Assembly: GCF_947502895.1 (NCBI RefSeq)
Contig: NZ_CANNBM010000001.1
Coordinates: 62,001 to 126,000 of the forward strand
Origin: an uncultured Sulfitobacter sp.
GTDB taxonomy: Bacteria; Pseudomonadota; Alphaproteobacteria; Rhodobacterales; Rhodobacteraceae
Reading direction: 5' to 3'
DNA length: 64,000 bases
Of this stretch, positions 45,760 through 53,620 are shown piece by piece (the stretch's first letter is position 1; the number at the start of each line of letters is the position of its first letter). Position numbers and translations under genes: made by a program. The notes beneath the pieces are model-generated. The model was not told the origin of the DNA and did not search any database. It saw nothing but the letters and a program-made list of their open reading frames with translations.

Positions 45760-46467
45760 TTACTGGGTTTCCAACCATGCTGGGATTTCCCCGATATCGC
45801 GCAAAACAACATCAGCCAACGGCGCCAATTGGTCCGCCACTGCCCCGCCTGTCAAAACAGCAACCGTGCGCATCCCCGCCGTGCGCCCTGCATGCAAATC
45901 ATGGGTGCTGTCACCAACCATAACAATTTGCTCGGGCGGCAGATCTACGGCTGCGGCAAAGGCCAACAATTGTCCCGCCGCAGGTTTACCGCCATGGCCA
46001 CTGTCATACCCCGCAATGAAATCGAACAATCCCGTTACCCCAGCGCCGTCCAGATGCGCGCGCGCAGGCGCTTCGCTGTCGTTGGTAGCAACGCCCAACT
46101 TCAGCCCCGCTGCGCGGAACCCGGTAAGCAACGGAACCAAAGGAACAGCGGGCATTTGTGGCGCAAGGGCTGCTTCTTCGTTCAGCATCTCCAAAAGGCC
46201 TGCCTCGGACATATGTGTGAAAAAGGGCGCGATGGTAGCCGTCACTTCCTGGGGCGTTCCAGCGATTACAATGCTTTCGGTGGCGAACTTCCGCTTATCG
46301 AGGTCAAAGCCGATGGCCTGCCCCACCTGTGCAGCATGGGCCGTGTCACCCTCGGCAGCACGGAGCAAGAACGCCGCGGCCCATGCCTCCCATGTGGTGG
46401 CGAAGTCAAACAATGTACCGTCCTTGTCAAAGCATAGGCCGTTGATTGGAATAGATTTCCTGCTCAT
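45760..46467 (-). CDS. HAD-family hydrolase (phosphoglycolate-phosphatase-like)
   Basis: A 235-residue HAD phosphatase. Motif I is CFDKDGTLFDF (nucleophile Asp in DKDGT). Motif II is VATNDSEAPARAHL, with the lysine motif FIAGYDSGHGGKPAAGQLL, and motif IV is MVGDSTHDLHAGRTAG. A C1-type helical cap (about 30-90) fits phosphoglycolate- or pyrophosphatase-type members. The start at 46467 overlaps the stop of the DUF3572 gene (ATGA); a longer in-frame reading to 46563 would overlap that gene heavily. The substrate is uncertain. Confidence 0.84.
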   Translation of the reverse strand: MSRKSIPINGLCFDKDGTLFDFATTWEAWAAAFLLRAAEGDTAHAAQVGQAIGFDLDKRKFATESIVIAGTPQEVTATIAPFFTHMSEAGLLEMLNEEAALAPQMPAVPLVPLLTGFRAAGLKLGVATNDSEAPARAHLDGAGVTGLFDFIAGYDSGHGGKPAAGQLLAFAAAVDLPPEQIVMVGDSTHDLHAGRTAGMRTVAVLTGGAVADQLAPLADVVLRDIGEIPAWLETQ

Positions 46468-46748
46468 GTCCAATGCACCTGACCACCACCGGGCAGCGCC
46501 ATACGCGCCTCTGACAAACGCTCGTAAGGAAGCTGGTTTGCGTCGCTGCACCCGACCACCCAAGCATCATCCATCATGATGAAATCCAGCACCGAACCCA
46601 AGAACGCAGGATCATTCACCGCGCCGCGCATATCGGCCTCTGAAGCGCCTGTAGACCCTAAAAACACTGGCAAAAGGTCTTCGTTGCCAACCAACCAACC
46701 CAAAGCCTGAAGGGCTACGGTCTCTGCATTACTTTGGGTCATACTCAT
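46464..46748 (-). CDS. DUF3572 family protein
   Basis: A 94-residue acidic protein matching DUF3572, small cytoplasmic proteins of alphaproteobacteria with unknown function. Typical segments are ETVALQALGWLVGNEDLLPV and FLDSxxFxxxxLDFIMMDDAWV in the form PAFLGSVLDFIMMDDAWV. ATG 46748 has GGAG seven bases upstream and is preferred over GTG 46754. It is coupled to the HAD gene and divergent from the PleD-like gene. Confidence 0.8.
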   Translation of the reverse strand: MSMTQSNAETVALQALGWLVGNEDLLPVFLGSTGASEADMRGAVNDPAFLGSVLDFIMMDDAWVVGCSDANQLPYERLSEARMALPGGGQVHWT

Positions 46749-46845
46749 GGACACACTCCAATTGCCTCAAAATCTCAACGCTTTGTTAACCAATTGCTTA
46801 GACAACTAACGCTCAACAAACAACACGTGCGGGAAAGGATCGAAA

Positions 46846-48261
46846 GTGCAGGGTAAAATCCTCATCGTTGACGGTATTTCGACCAACCGGATTGTGTTGA
46901 AGGTCAAGCTATCTGCAGCATTCTATCAAGTTTTACAGGCTGGCACGATTGAAGAAGCCCTTGATGTGGTCGCCGTGGAAGAACCTGATTTGATCTTGTC
47001 TGCGATGACCCTGCCAGACGGCACTGCTGCACATCTTTGCAAGGCGCTGCGCACCTCGGGCCAGACCGCCAAACCCTCCGTATTGGCCATCGGAAGCGCG
47101 ATAGATACCACCACGCGGCTGGATGCCCTGCGCGCTGGCGCATTTGACGTGATGCAGCGCCCCGTAAACGAGATGTTGTTGATGGGGCGGGTGCGCAACA
47201 TGCTGCGCGCCCATCACAAGCTGGCCGAGTGGCAAATCCGTGACGATACCACCTGTGCGCTGGGTCTTGCCGAAGCTCCGGCCGAGTTTTTGCGCCCTGG
47301 GGCGATCACTTTGGTGGGAACCGAAGCAGGACCATTGCAAACCTGGGTCCGCCAGATGCAGCCACAATTACGCGCCAGCTATAGCGTTGCATTGCTGCGC
47401 GATGCGATGGCTGGCTTGCATGCAGGGGCGCCCGCCGATGCGGTTGTGATCGCCTTGCCTGACACGCCTGCACAGGCCGATGCCTGCCTACAACTGATCC
47501 CTGCCTTGCGGGCCAGCGCACAAACCCGCAACACGGCTCTTCTGGTGATCCAGAAAACATCCGATCCCGTCCGCGCGACCTCGGCTCTCGATATGGGGGC
47601 CGATGATGTGATGATCACGGGTTTTGATGCCGCAGAAGCGGGACTGCGCCTGAACGCCTTGCTGCACCGTAAACGTCAGGTTGCGCAAATGCTGCAAAGC
47701 GTGCGTACAGGTCTGCGCGAGGTCGTGCACGACCCCCTGACCGGACTGTATAACCGACGCTATGCCACGCCCTATATGGACAGACTCATTCGCCAAAGCG
47801 CGAGTACCAATGGCCCGTTGGCGGTGATCCTTGCAGATATGGACCACTTCAAACGCATCAATGATGTCTATGGCCATGCCTCTGGCGATGCTGTTCTGAT
47901 CGAGACGGCGCGCAGGCTGAATGCCGCTTTGCGTCCGTCGGATATGATCGCGCGGATCGGCGGAGAGGAGTTCCTGATCGCCATGCCAGCAACAGATCTG
48001 ACGACCGCACGTCGCATCGCTGACCGTTTGTGCCATGCAATCAGCGCCGTGCCTTTCATCATTCCTGGCGCGGCTGAACCTGTGGCCATCACCATCAGCA
48101 TCGGCCTGACCTCCAGCACAGCACGCCACGAGATGAACCGTCACGCGCCGGAAACGGTAGAAAGCCTGATAGACCGCGCGGACAAGGCGCTGTACGGCGC
48201 AAAGATGCAGGGCCGCAACCGCGTTGCACTCCACAGACCCCACAGTCGCCCCGCAGCCTGA
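46846..48261 (+). CDS. PleD-like diguanylate cyclase with degenerate receivers
   Basis: A 471-residue protein with the REC-REC-GGDEF order and length of PleD. The first receiver (about 1-120) opens ILIVDGIS but lacks the phosphoacceptor: the stretch LILSAMTLPDG puts Ala at position 53, where PleD has Asp53. Gly10 replaces an acidic-pocket Asp and Arg105 replaces the conserved Lys. The second receiver also lacks an acceptor. The GGDEF domain is intact (RIGGEEFLIAMPA, inhibitory site RPSD five residues upstream). It starts at GTG after AAAGGA. Upstream it has a TTAACC half-site (46786). It likely makes c-di-GMP but not under phosphorelay control. Confidence 0.88.
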   Translation: MQGKILIVDGISTNRIVLKVKLSAAFYQVLQAGTIEEALDVVAVEEPDLILSAMTLPDGTAAHLCKALRTSGQTAKPSVLAIGSAIDTTTRLDALRAGAFDVMQRPVNEMLLMGRVRNMLRAHHKLAEWQIRDDTTCALGLAEAPAEFLRPGAITLVGTEAGPLQTWVRQMQPQLRASYSVALLRDAMAGLHAGAPADAVVIALPDTPAQADACLQLIPALRASAQTRNTALLVIQKTSDPVRATSALDMGADDVMITGFDAAEAGLRLNALLHRKRQVAQMLQSVRTGLREVVHDPLTGLYNRRYATPYMDRLIRQSASTNGPLAVILADMDHFKRINDVYGHASGDAVLIETARRLNAALRPSDMIARIGGEEFLIAMPATDLTTARRIADRLCHAISAVPFIIPGAAEPVAITISIGLTSSTARHEMNRHAPETVESLIDRADKALYGAKMQGRNRVALHRPHSRPAA

Positions 48262-48321
48262 GGCAAAGGCTGAGGGCACAACGACATGCAGCCCGCCGCG
48301 CCTTACACCCTCCCGATCACA

Positions 48322-48786
48322 TTAGTCGCGGTTTTTCTTGCGCTCTTTCCATTTCGTGGACCGACGCTCGCTCAGCTCTTCGAGCCGGTCAGCATAGGCA
48401 CCGCGTTCGGCTACCGACATCTGCGACACTTCCTTCAGCCACGCCGTATTCACTGCCTCGATCCGCGCAAACCCCGCCTTGCGCTGTGCAGCCAGCAGAT
48501 CGGCCGCCGCTTGCGCATCGAAAGGATCAGCACGCAATACCGCCAGCATCTGCATCGGGTCCACACGCGCGGTGCTGAGCGGGTCACGGGTTTGTTCGCG
48601 GATCGATGTGCGTGCCTCACGCGGCAGTGCCTTCATGTAGATAGCCGCACCCCTGTCTGCACGCGGCCCGCCCTTGCCGCCTTCTTTGTGGCGCCACGCA
48701 GCCCCCGCCATGGCCGCAACCACGGCAAGGTTCACCGCCAATGATACTGCCAGCACAATGGGCATGATCCGTCTACGGCCTGTCAT
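48322..48786 (-). CDS. Periplasmic metal-sensor/resistance-like protein (CpxP/CnrX type)
   Basis: A 154-residue protein with one N-terminal membrane segment (IMPIVLAVSLAVNLAVVAAMAG) and a helical periplasmic domain. The LTxxQ-like pattern is weak; PREARTSIREQTRDPL and AAADLLAAQRKAGFARIEAVNTAWLKEV recall the heavy-metal-resistance (CnrX/ZraP) fold. AAGGA seven bases before ATG 48786 favours this start over 48804. It follows the anti-sigma-like gene on the same strand. It may sense metal or envelope stress for the sigma factor; this is inference. Confidence 0.72.
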   Translation of the reverse strand: MTGRRRIMPIVLAVSLAVNLAVVAAMAGAAWRHKEGGKGGPRADRGAAIYMKALPREARTSIREQTRDPLSTARVDPMQMLAVLRADPFDAQAAADLLAAQRKAGFARIEAVNTAWLKEVSQMSVAERGAYADRLEELSERRSTKWKERKKNRD

Positions 48787-48790
48787 CTCG

Positions 48791-49123
48791 TTATCCTTCA
48801 TCATTACCCCACCCGAAATCAGACATCAGCGTCAGATCTGCATCAATGTCCTGCTCAACGGCGCCGACCAGCACAAGCGGATCAAACCCTTCTGCGGGCG
48901 GCGCTATTCCAAACCAAAAGCCAGCGGCAGTCGCAGTGACCAAGCCGCCTACACCCGCAGGGCCGCCCACCGCCGCGATGATACGCTGCCAGATGGGCTT
49001 GCGCGGTTGATGGGCCTGCGCGTCTGCCAGAATGCGCGCCGCCAGATCATCCGGCAGCGGCGCAGGGGCCGCGCGGGCTGCGTCGAATGCCGCCTCTAGG
49101 TCGAAAGGATCACGCTGTGTCAT
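48791..49123 (-). CDS. Putative anti-sigma factor, single TM
   Basis: A 110-residue protein with a cytoplasmic N-terminal half (DPFDLEAAFDAARAAPAPLP). One membrane segment (about 50-72, GGPAGVGGLVTATAAGFWFGI) follows, then a short acidic periplasmic tail. Its place right after, and 14-base overlap with, the ECF sigma gene makes it the likely anti-sigma factor, though no zinc-binding anti-sigma motif is present. It is shorter than most RseA- or ChrR-type proteins. Confidence 0.65.
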   Translation of the reverse strand: MTQRDPFDLEAAFDAARAAPAPLPDDLAARILADAQAHQPRKPIWQRIIAAVGGPAGVGGLVTATAAGFWFGIAPPAEGFDPLVLVGAVEQDIDADLTLMSDFGWGNDEG

Positions 49124-49682
49124 CTACATATCCCAATGCATCGCGCTGCGCGGCCAAATCCGCACTCAGCGCCCGTTTTCCGCGGGCAGTCAGGCTCTCG
49201 ACAGCCTCAACCCCCACGTCCAGAATTTCGGCGATTTCGGGGTTCGCCATCCCTTCGATATGCCGCAGCACAACCGCCTGCCGCTGCCTGTCGGGCAGGC
49301 GCATCAACGCGGCTTGCAGGGCATCATGGCGCGCACTGTTCTGCAAGCGGTCTTCTGCGCTGGGTGACGGATCGGCGGGTGTATTCACATCATCCAGCAC
49401 GTCCGTTTGCCGCATCCGCAACCTGTCAGAGCACAGGTTTGCAACCACACGGTAGACCCATGTTGCCGCCTGCGCACGCCCTGCATCCCAGTTCGGTGCC
49501 TGTTTCCAAAGACGCAGCATCGCCTCTTGTGTCACATCCTCCGCCTCGGCCCTGTCGCCCAGTACACGGGCGGCATGGGCGAACGCACGCGGGGACAAGC
49601 GCGCAGACAACAGGCGCGCAGCAGCCTCGTCGCCAGCAGCATAACGCGCCAGCAAAGCTGCATCGGCCTCACGTGCCGCCAT
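49110..49682 (-). CDS. ECF-type RNA polymerase sigma factor
   Basis: A 190-residue sigma-70 family protein. Region 2 (about 10-80) contains AARVLGDRAEAEDVTQEAMLRLW. Region 4 (about 125-180) contains LMRLPDRQRQAVVLRHIEGMANPEIAEIL. A variable linker carries PADPSPSAEDRL. The start is uncertain: ATG 49682 (MAAREADAALL) is preferred; upstream codons run into the EF-hand gene and a hairpin. It is followed by the anti-sigma-like and metal-sensor genes in one operon. It probably controls an envelope or metal stress response. Confidence 0.82.
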   Translation of the reverse strand: MAAREADAALLARYAAGDEAAARLLSARLSPRAFAHAARVLGDRAEAEDVTQEAMLRLWKQAPNWDAGRAQAATWVYRVVANLCSDRLRMRQTDVLDDVNTPADPSPSAEDRLQNSARHDALQAALMRLPDRQRQAVVLRHIEGMANPEIAEILDVGVEAVESLTARGKRALSADLAAQRDALGYVDDTA

Positions 49683-49719
49683 CTGCTCGGTTGTGTCTCT
49701 CAACAGGTCATTCCCATCT

Positions 49720-49749
49720 GCACCCGCCCTTCGCAAAAAGGGCGGGTGC
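49720..49749. other. 12-bp perfect hairpin between EF-hand and sigma genes
   Basis: GCACCCGCCCTT (49720-49731) pairs perfectly with AAGGGCGGGTGC (49738-49749) around a 6-base loop. It lies 15 bases beyond the EF-hand stop and 38 bases before the sigma start. No T run follows on either strand. It may be an attenuator, a processing site or an RNA-stabilising element. Confidence 0.6.
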
Positions 49750-49764
49750 ACCGCGATTAAAGGC

Positions 49765-50295
49765 TTAGTCGGCGTTGCGCTTTTTGCCATGTTTGCCATG
49801 GCCGCGCAGCTTAGCAAACTCTTCCATGCTAAGCCCGCCACTGCTGTCTTTGTCCAGCTTTTCGATCATCCGCGCAGGGTCGCGGCGCTCTTGCATCTCG
49901 GCCAGCGTGAGGGTGCCGCTGTTGTCCGCGTCCAACTTCTCAAACCGTTTGGCGGCCCGTTTGCCCATCTTGCCCGACGCAGCTTTTTCCAACTCTGCAC
50001 TGCTCAAAGAGCCGTCACCGTCGGCATCATACTTTTTGAGCAGATGCGCCTTACGCTTGCCTTGGGCCATGGCTGCCATTTCTTCTTGGGTCAATGCCCC
50101 ATCGCCATTCGCATCAGCCGCTGCAAACCGTGCCGCTGCCTGTGCGCGCAATTCATCTGCCGTCACCTGACCGTCTCCGTTGGAATCGATCTGCGAAAAC
50201 CGCTCTTCCATATTCGCGCCGCCATCACGGGCCTGCGCGCTGGTGGCAACCAAACCTGCAACGATTGCGACAACTGTTAGTGTTTCTTTAAACAT
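49765..50295 (-). CDS. Secreted five-EF-hand calcium-binding protein
   Basis: A 176-residue protein with a signal peptide (MFKETLTVVAIVAGLVATSAQA) and five EF-hand loops beginning at Asp37, Asp61, Asp90, Asp122 and Asp148 (for example DANGDGALTQEE and DADGDGSLSSAE). The end is Gly/Lys/His-rich (LRGHGKHGKKRNAD). It starts at ATG 50295 after GGAGA. Periplasmic EF-hand proteins buffer or sense calcium or other divalent metals. Placed just upstream of the ECF sigma/anti-sigma/metal-sensor set, it may be part of the same metal- or calcium-related response. Confidence 0.85.
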   Translation of the reverse strand: MFKETLTVVAIVAGLVATSAQARDGGANMEERFSQIDSNGDGQVTADELRAQAAARFAAADANGDGALTQEEMAAMAQGKRKAHLLKKYDADGDGSLSSAELEKAASGKMGKRAAKRFEKLDADNSGTLTLAEMQERRDPARMIEKLDKDSSGGLSMEEFAKLRGHGKHGKKRNAD

Positions 50296-50484
50296 GGTGT
50301 TCTCCGTTTTGCTCTCTGCATCGGTCTGTTTCGCCGTGCAGTTGGATGTCTTACGCAATCCGGCTAGAGTTCCGTCGCAGAAATCTGCAAATAATTTGGC
50401 CTTAGGCATGTTGAGACAAATCGCCACCTTTTATTCGACCGATATGTTAGGCAAACCCATGTCTTATCCGCAGCAGGACCAATC

Positions 50485-50904
50485 ATGACAGATACCACAA
50501 GCCAACCCCGCGAAGCTTCCTCCACCCAAGACGGCGAGGGCGAGCGTTTGCGCATGCCCGCCATGATGCGCGGCTGGCGCGGCAAATGCCCTAACTGTGG
50601 CGCAGGCCCCCTGCTGCACAGCTATCTCAAGGTGAACGACCAATGCGCCGTCTGCGAGCAGGAATTACACCACCATCGCGCCGATGACGGGCCTGCCTAT
50701 CTGACAATTCTGCTCGTCGGGCATCTTATGGGCGTCATGCTCCATTTTGTCTTTGTACATTTCCGACCCGAACCGATCGTGCTGTTTACCATCTTTTCGG
50801 TTGGCAGCATCGGATTGTCTCTCTACCTTCTTCCCAGATTCAAAGGGGCGATCGTAGGCTTTCAATGGGCCAAGGAAATGGGCGGTTTTGCACGCAAACG
50901 CTGA
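50485..50904 (+). CDS. DUF983 family membrane protein
   Basis: A 139-residue protein of the DUF983 family. A zinc-ribbon-like set CPNC and CAVC places cysteines at 35, 38, 54 and 57. Two membrane segments follow (about 72-92, TILLVGHLMGVMLHFVFVHF, and about 98-116). The function of DUF983 proteins is unknown. The NUDIX gene follows in the same orientation 29 bases after its stop, and the two are probably co-transcribed. Confidence 0.82.
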   Translation: MTDTTSQPREASSTQDGEGERLRMPAMMRGWRGKCPNCGAGPLLHSYLKVNDQCAVCEQELHHHRADDGPAYLTILLVGHLMGVMLHFVFVHFRPEPIVLFTIFSVGSIGLSLYLLPRFKGAIVGFQWAKEMGGFARKR

Positions 50905-50933
50905 TTGTTCCTCCCACAACCAACGAGGAACAG

Positions 50934-51641
50934 ATGAGCATAGATAAAACCGCGATCCGAAATGCAGCCACCGTGATCGTGATCCGCGACCGTATGACTG
51001 CGCCCTCTATCCTGATGGGCCAGCGTGGTGCAAAAGCGGCTTTTATGCCCAACAAATTTGTCTTTCCAGGCGGCGCGGTTGATCCTGCGGACGCGCAGGT
51101 GCCATTGGCTGCCGGACTGCCCGACCAATGCGCAGCCCGCATCAGCGATGATGTAACATCCGATCTGGCCCATGCCATTCCTGTCGCCGCCATACGCGAA
51201 CTTTGGGAGGAAACGGGCCTTGTTCTGGGCTCCAAGGGCACGTGGAACGGAGAAGTTCACCCCGATTGGCAGAGCTTTGCAGATACGGGCCACTTGCCCG
51301 ATGCCCGCGCGCTGCAATTCGTATTCCGCGCCCTCACCCCGCCCGGACGGCCCCGCCGTTTCGATGCGCGCTTCTTCTTGGTTGATGTCGATGCCATAGC
51401 CAGTGATCCTGATGATTTCGGCGCCGCCAGTGACGAGCTTTCGCATCTGCAATGGGTGCCACTGACCCGCGCGCGGAGTTTCGATATGCCCTTTATCACC
51501 GAGGTCGTTCTGGCCGAAGTCGAGGCCCGTGCAAAAGATCTGTCGCCCCCCTCTTCTGTTCCCTATTTCAAAAATAACGACGAAGAGAGCCTGTTTTTAC
51601 GTCTGCGCGGCCATAAGACCCCGTATGAGGAACAGCCCTGA
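50934..51641 (+). CDS. NUDIX hydrolase (NUDT7/8/19-like)
   Basis: A 235-residue pyrophosphohydrolase. The NUDIX box is AAIRELWEETGLVLG (about 81-95, REx2EE present). GQRGAKAAFMPNKFVFPGGA precedes it, a pattern of CoA- or ADP-ribose-type NUDIX enzymes of the NUDT7/8/19 group. AACGAGGAAC precedes ATG 50934, which is preferred over an in-frame codon at 50865. It converges with the EamA transporter gene. The substrate is unknown. Confidence 0.84.
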   Translation: MSIDKTAIRNAATVIVIRDRMTAPSILMGQRGAKAAFMPNKFVFPGGAVDPADAQVPLAAGLPDQCAARISDDVTSDLAHAIPVAAIRELWEETGLVLGSKGTWNGEVHPDWQSFADTGHLPDARALQFVFRALTPPGRPRRFDARFFLVDVDAIASDPDDFGAASDELSHLQWVPLTRARSFDMPFITEVVLAEVEARAKDLSPPSSVPYFKNNDEESLFLRLRGHKTPYEEQP

Positions 51642-51643
51642 CC

Positions 51644-52555
51644 CTAGATCGCAAGGATCAGCAGCAGGATCGACGCGACCAGTACGGCCATACCCAGCGC
51701 CTCGCGTGTGGTGATCTTTTCGCGGAAAAACAGCGTCGAGGCGATCACACTCAGGATCAGCTCCACCTGCCCCAGCGCCTTGACATAGGCCGCGTTTTGC
51801 AAGGTGAATGCGATGAACCAGCACAGCGATCCCCCCATAGAGGTCAGCCCGATCCATACCGCTACACGGCGCGCACGCCAGACGCGACGCATCTCGCCGC
51901 TTTCCCGCAGCGCCAGCCATATTGCCATAATCACCGTCTGCATCGCCACCACAGCCATCAGCGTCACGCCTGCGCGCAGCAGCGGATCATCCGTGGCCAG
52001 CGTCAGCGACGCCCCGCGATAGCTTACAGCTGAAAAAGCAAACAATATGCCCGACGCAATCCCCAGCCGTGCCGCGCGGTTGCGCAGGTCGGACAGGTGA
52101 AAACCAGTCGCCTCTTTGCCCCCCGACAACAGCAAAAGCCCGACCAGCCCCAAAGTGATAGCGGCAAAACCGCCCCAGCTCACCAATTCTCCCAGTAGCA
52201 GCACGCCCACAAGCACGGTCTGGATCACTTCGGTCTTTTTGAAGGTAATCCCAACGGCAAAGTTACGCTCTTTGAACAGGGCCACCACGCAGACCGTGGC
52301 AAGGATTTGTGTAGTCCCCCCCAACAGGCCAAAGCCCCAGAACCGCGCGTCAAGCGCAGGTAGCGATGCGCCTGTTGCCTGCATATAAGCCACCAACAGA
52401 AGTGCAATGAAGGGGGCGGAATAGATGAACCGCGAAAACGTCGCTCCCGCCGGGCTCAGTGTCGCGGTGGCAAGCACCTTTTGCAGCATAAACCGCACCG
52501 TCTGGAACGCCGCCGCCAGCAAGGTAACAATGATCCAGAGTTCGGGCATATCCAT
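51644..52555 (-). CDS. EamA/DMT family transporter
   Basis: A 303-residue integral membrane protein with about ten hydrophobic segments in two EamA repeats, for example SFVTLLAAAFQTVRF-like opening helices and the last helix GMAVLVASILLLILAI. GITFKKTEVIQTVLVGVLLLGE is the characteristic central part. It belongs to the drug/metabolite exporters; the substrate is unknown. It precedes the desaturase gene's end by 14 bases on the same strand, so the desaturase and this gene may be co-transcribed. Confidence 0.8.
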   Translation of the reverse strand: MDMPELWIIVTLLAAAFQTVRFMLQKVLATATLSPAGATFSRFIYSAPFIALLLVAYMQATGASLPALDARFWGFGLLGGTTQILATVCVVALFKERNFAVGITFKKTEVIQTVLVGVLLLGELVSWGGFAAITLGLVGLLLLSGGKEATGFHLSDLRNRAARLGIASGILFAFSAVSYRGASLTLATDDPLLRAGVTLMAVVAMQTVIMAIWLALRESGEMRRVWRARRVAVWIGLTSMGGSLCWFIAFTLQNAAYVKALGQVELILSVIASTLFFREKITTREALGMAVLVASILLLILAI

Positions 52556-52569
52556 TTGCCCCTAGTGCC

Positions 52570-53499
52570 TCAATCCGCGCCGCCCCGCCAGAGCGGATGT
52601 GGCACATCATCCTTGCACCGCCACAGATAGCGGCGAAAAACCTCGCCGTAAGACGCATAGACATAGCCGCCGTTGCGCGTCACATAGCGTTCGCGCTGCG
52701 CACGGTAGAGCGGCCAAAGCCGATACCAAGGCACGTCGGGATGCATGTGATGGACGACATGCAAGCTGTTGTTGAGAAACAAAAACGCCAACAGGCCACG
52801 GTCTTCGATGATAACCGTCCGGCCCGAGACACGAGCGTGGGCCTGATGCTCCAGAAAGGTGCGGATGCGCAGTACCGATAATGCGCAATAACACGCCAGC
52901 AGATACAGCCAGACGGACATGTCAGACAGCCCAACCAGCCAAAGCGTCAAGACAACCCCGGGCAGATGCGCCAGCCAGTCGCGCGCGACATGCGGCGCAC
53001 CGCGACGGATCGCAGCCAGATCACCGCGCCAGAACATAAACATCCCGATCAACGGCCCGATCACGATCCGCCCCGCCAACGTATTGTTGATCTGCAAAAC
53101 CTGCCGCTGCCAGCCCGCCAGACCGTTCCAGACAGCAGGGTCCAGATAGTTACTTTCGGGATCATCATAAGGATCGGTCAGATTGGCGTCCCTGTGATGG
53201 GCCAAATGGGTCCGCTTGAACCGCAGATACGGCACAAACAGTCCCGGTTGCCACAGGCCCAGCAGCGTCTCGGCCTGCGTATGACCAAACGGATGGCCGT
53301 GCAGGATTTCATGGGCAAGCGAGCTATGCAGCGTCAGCGCCAGAACCAGAAGCACAAAGGCGATCGGACCCCAGCCCGTGGGCAGCATCAAGGCACCAGC
53401 CCATACCCCCCCGAACGCCAAAATCAGCAGGACCGTAGGCCAGCACACGCGCGTCAAAGGCTGCGCGGCCTCTCGGGGGTCAGCTGGGGAAGGTTGCAT
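52570..53499 (-). CDS. Fatty acid desaturase family protein
   Basis: A 309-residue membrane di-iron enzyme. The three histidine boxes are HEILHGH (about 85), HLAHHRDAN (about 118) and HVVHHMHPD (about 250), with hydrophobic segments between. The family desaturates or hydroxylates fatty acids or other lipids; relatives in this clade include beta-carotene hydroxylase-like enzymes. The start at 53499 is chosen because the upstream in-frame codon (53535) gives a non-family N-terminus. Possibly co-transcribed with the EamA gene. Confidence 0.84.
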   Translation of the reverse strand: MQPSPADPREAAQPLTRVCWPTVLLILAFGGVWAGALMLPTGWGPIAFVLLVLALTLHSSLAHEILHGHPFGHTQAETLLGLWQPGLFVPYLRFKRTHLAHHRDANLTDPYDDPESNYLDPAVWNGLAGWQRQVLQINNTLAGRIVIGPLIGMFMFWRGDLAAIRRGAPHVARDWLAHLPGVVLTLWLVGLSDMSVWLYLLACYCALSVLRIRTFLEHQAHARVSGRTVIIEDRGLLAFLFLNNSLHVVHHMHPDVPWYRLWPLYRAQRERYVTRNGGYVYASYGEVFRRYLWRCKDDVPHPLWRGGAD

Positions 53500-53620
53500 G
53501 CAGAAAAGGGTCTCGGCGCTGTTACATATACCCAACCGATAGCGCTAAAACACCGCGCTGCCTGTTCTCAAAACGACATGAAGCCAGAATTTTGGGCCTA
53601 GGTGCGCAAACGCGCGCCAA

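Noticed and set aside
46786..46800. CtrA site upstream of the PleD-like gene
   Set aside because: TTAA-N7-CTTA matches only the first half well; the second half has two mismatches, so it was not listed as a site.
50281..50295. Inverted TGTTTCTTTAAACA at the start of the EF-hand gene as a further operator
   Set aside because: The arms are in the opposite orientation to the GAAACA dyads and lie in the coding start of the gene; it is probably chance.
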